DNA of 6,624 nucleotides from Solirubrobacteraceae bacterium (GTDB lineage Bacteria; Actinomycetota; Thermoleophilia; Solirubrobacterales; Solirubrobacteraceae), in contig JASHYF010000175.1 in the NCBI GenBank assembly GCA_030043235.1, forward strand, positions 1-6,624, given 5' to 3'. A program made the translations under genes and the position numbers. Under the pieces are notes generated by a model, which made no database searches, was not told the origin of the DNA, and saw only the letters and a program-made list of their open reading frames with translations. Positions 5,758 to 6,624 of this stretch are shown one piece after another; position 1 is the stretch's first letter, and each line of letters starts with the position of its first letter.

Positions 5758-6624
5758 CGGTCGATGCCGCCGAGGATCGGATCGAGCATCGCCACGGTGG
5801 CGATCATGTCGGCGATGTAGTTGCCGCGGGCCATGTGCGCGAGCGCCTGCAGGTTGACGAAGCTCGGGTCGCGCATGTGCACGCGCGCGGGCTTGGAGGA
5901 GCCGTCCGAGAGCACATAGCAGCCGAGCTCGCCGCGGGGCGACTCGATCGGGTTGTACACCCCCCCGGGCGGCACCCGGAAGCCCTCGGTGACGAGCTTG
6001 AAGTGGTGGATCAGCGCCTCCATCGAGGTCGCGAGCTCGTGCCTCGGCGGCAGCGCGACCTTGCGGTCCTCCGTCATGTGTGCTCCTTCGGGGAGCCCGT
6101 CGAGCGCCTGCTCGACGATCTTCACCGACTCGTAGATCTCCGCCAGGCGCACGGCGAAGCGGTCGTAGTTGTCGCCCACTGTGCCAACCGGGATCTTAAA
6201 ATCGAAATCCTCGTAGGAGCTGTACGGATCGGCCTTGCGCAGGTCCCACGGGTTGCCGGCGGCGCGCAGCAGCGGGCCGGTCACGCCCAGCGACAGCAGC
6301 GTGTCCGCGTCGAGCGGGCACGTGCCGCGCAGGCGCTGCAGGACGATCTCGTTGGCATTGAGGATCGCGCCGTACTCGTCCGCGCGCTTGGGCATCACCT
6401 TCAGGAACTCGCGCAGCTTGCGCTCGAATCCAGCGGGGATGTCCTCGATCACGCCGCCCACCTGGATGTAGCGGGTGTGCATGCGCTGGCCGGAGGACAT
6501 CTCGAACAGGTCGAGAATCAGCTCGCGCTCGCGCAGGCAGTAGAGGAAGGGGGAAGACGCCCCCAGGTCGAGCGCGCTCGTGCCCAGCCAGATCAGGTGC
6601 GAGGCGATGCGGTTGAGCTCGAGA
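5754..6624 (-). CDS. nuoD: NADH-quinone oxidoreductase subunit D, C-terminal part (5' end beyond window)
   Basis: The reading frame stays open to the right window edge, giving about 289 C-terminal residues. Roughly 110-140 N-terminal residues, including the early quinone-site His/Tyr region, are missing. NuoD is the 49-kDa-type subunit related to NiFe-hydrogenase large subunits. With NuoB and NuoH it forms the quinone-reduction site. Visible family motifs are RIASHLIWLG followed by DLGASSPF near the edge, FEMSSGQRMHTRYIQVGG, LSLGVTGPLLRAAG, the RFAVRLAEIYES helix, ESPRGELGCYVLSDGSSKP, and a C-terminus of LDPILGGIDR close to the usual (D)PVLGxVDR ending. An ATG at 6498-6500 is internal (the Met of FEMSSG), not the start. 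The stop overlaps the mini-ORF ATG. No defects are seen in the part present. Confidence 0.97.
   Translation of the reverse strand, partial: LELNRIASHLIWLGTSALDLGASSPFLYCLRERELILDLFEMSSGQRMHTRYIQVGGVIEDIPAGFERKLREFLKVMPKRADEYGAILNANEIVLQRLRGTCPLDADTLLSLGVTGPLLRAAGNPWDLRKADPYSSYEDFDFKIPVGTVGDNYDRFAVRLAEIYESVKIVEQALDGLPEGAHMTEDRKVALPPRHELATSMEALIHHFKLVTEGFRVPPGGVYNPIESPRGELGCYVLSDGSSKPARVHMRDPSFVNLQALAHMARGNYIADMIATVAMLDPILGGIDR

Larger units (their letters stand above)
5661..5759. repeat. Imperfect direct repeat (two copies, 71 nt apart) spanning the nuoD/nuoEF junction
   Basis: Copy one is at 5661-5688 and copy two at 5732-5759. They share a perfect 17-nt block (TGGGCAAAGCGCGGGAC) and a perfect 8-nt block (CGTCATCG) separated by 3 differing bases. 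Read on the coding strand, each copy contains ATGACG and codons for VPRFA. One is the nuoEF start and the other the mini-ORF start at the nuoD stop. Weaker similarity continues downstream (PGC versus PGW). The layout fits a tandem duplication of the original start region. Confidence 0.85.

Overview
The window is one contiguous piece of a respiratory complex I (nuo) operon. Every gene lies on the minus strand, so transcription runs from high to low coordinates. The order is nuoD (5' end cut by the right window edge), a nuoE-nuoF fusion, nuoG, nuoH, and the first 75 codons of nuoI (cut by the left edge). High GC content, the G/C-rich third codon positions, and Ala/Gly/Arg-rich linkers and tails point to a high-GC bacterium. 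The fused NuoEF and the style of the subunits suggest a deep-branching actinobacterium of the Thermoleophilia/Solirubrobacterales type. That placement is an inference from memory, not from a search.

Region by region: 5754-6624 is the C-terminal ~290 residues of NuoD. 5683-5757 is a short junction holding a 24-codon ORF that starts inside the nuoD stop and ends inside the nuoEF start. Its first codons are a degenerate copy of the NuoEF N-terminus, and it contains a small triple 8-nt repeat. 3674-5686 is NuoEF: a NuoE thioredoxin-like [2Fe-2S] domain joined by a ~24-residue linker to a full NuoF (FMN, NADH and 4Fe-4S). It ends in an Ala/Gly-rich tail encoded partly by three 17-nt tandem palindromes. 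1249-3681 is NuoG, with Cys/His ligands for four Fe-S clusters, including the optional N7 cluster. 227-1252 is NuoH, and 1-227 is the start of NuoI.

The genes work together. NuoEF takes electrons from NADH onto FMN and passes them along the Fe-S chain through NuoG and NuoI to the quinone site formed at NuoD and NuoH, where the energy drives proton translocation. Every gene junction overlaps (ATGA, TGATG or an 8-nt overlap), so tight translational coupling is likely. There is no intergenic space, promoter or terminator inside the window, and no RNA gene, mobile element or CRISPR array was seen.

I did not find an undescribed system. The unusual points are local: the E-F fusion, the duplicated start with a coupling mini-ORF at nuoD/nuoEF, the triple palindromic repeat just before nuoG, and a long N-terminal extension on NuoI.
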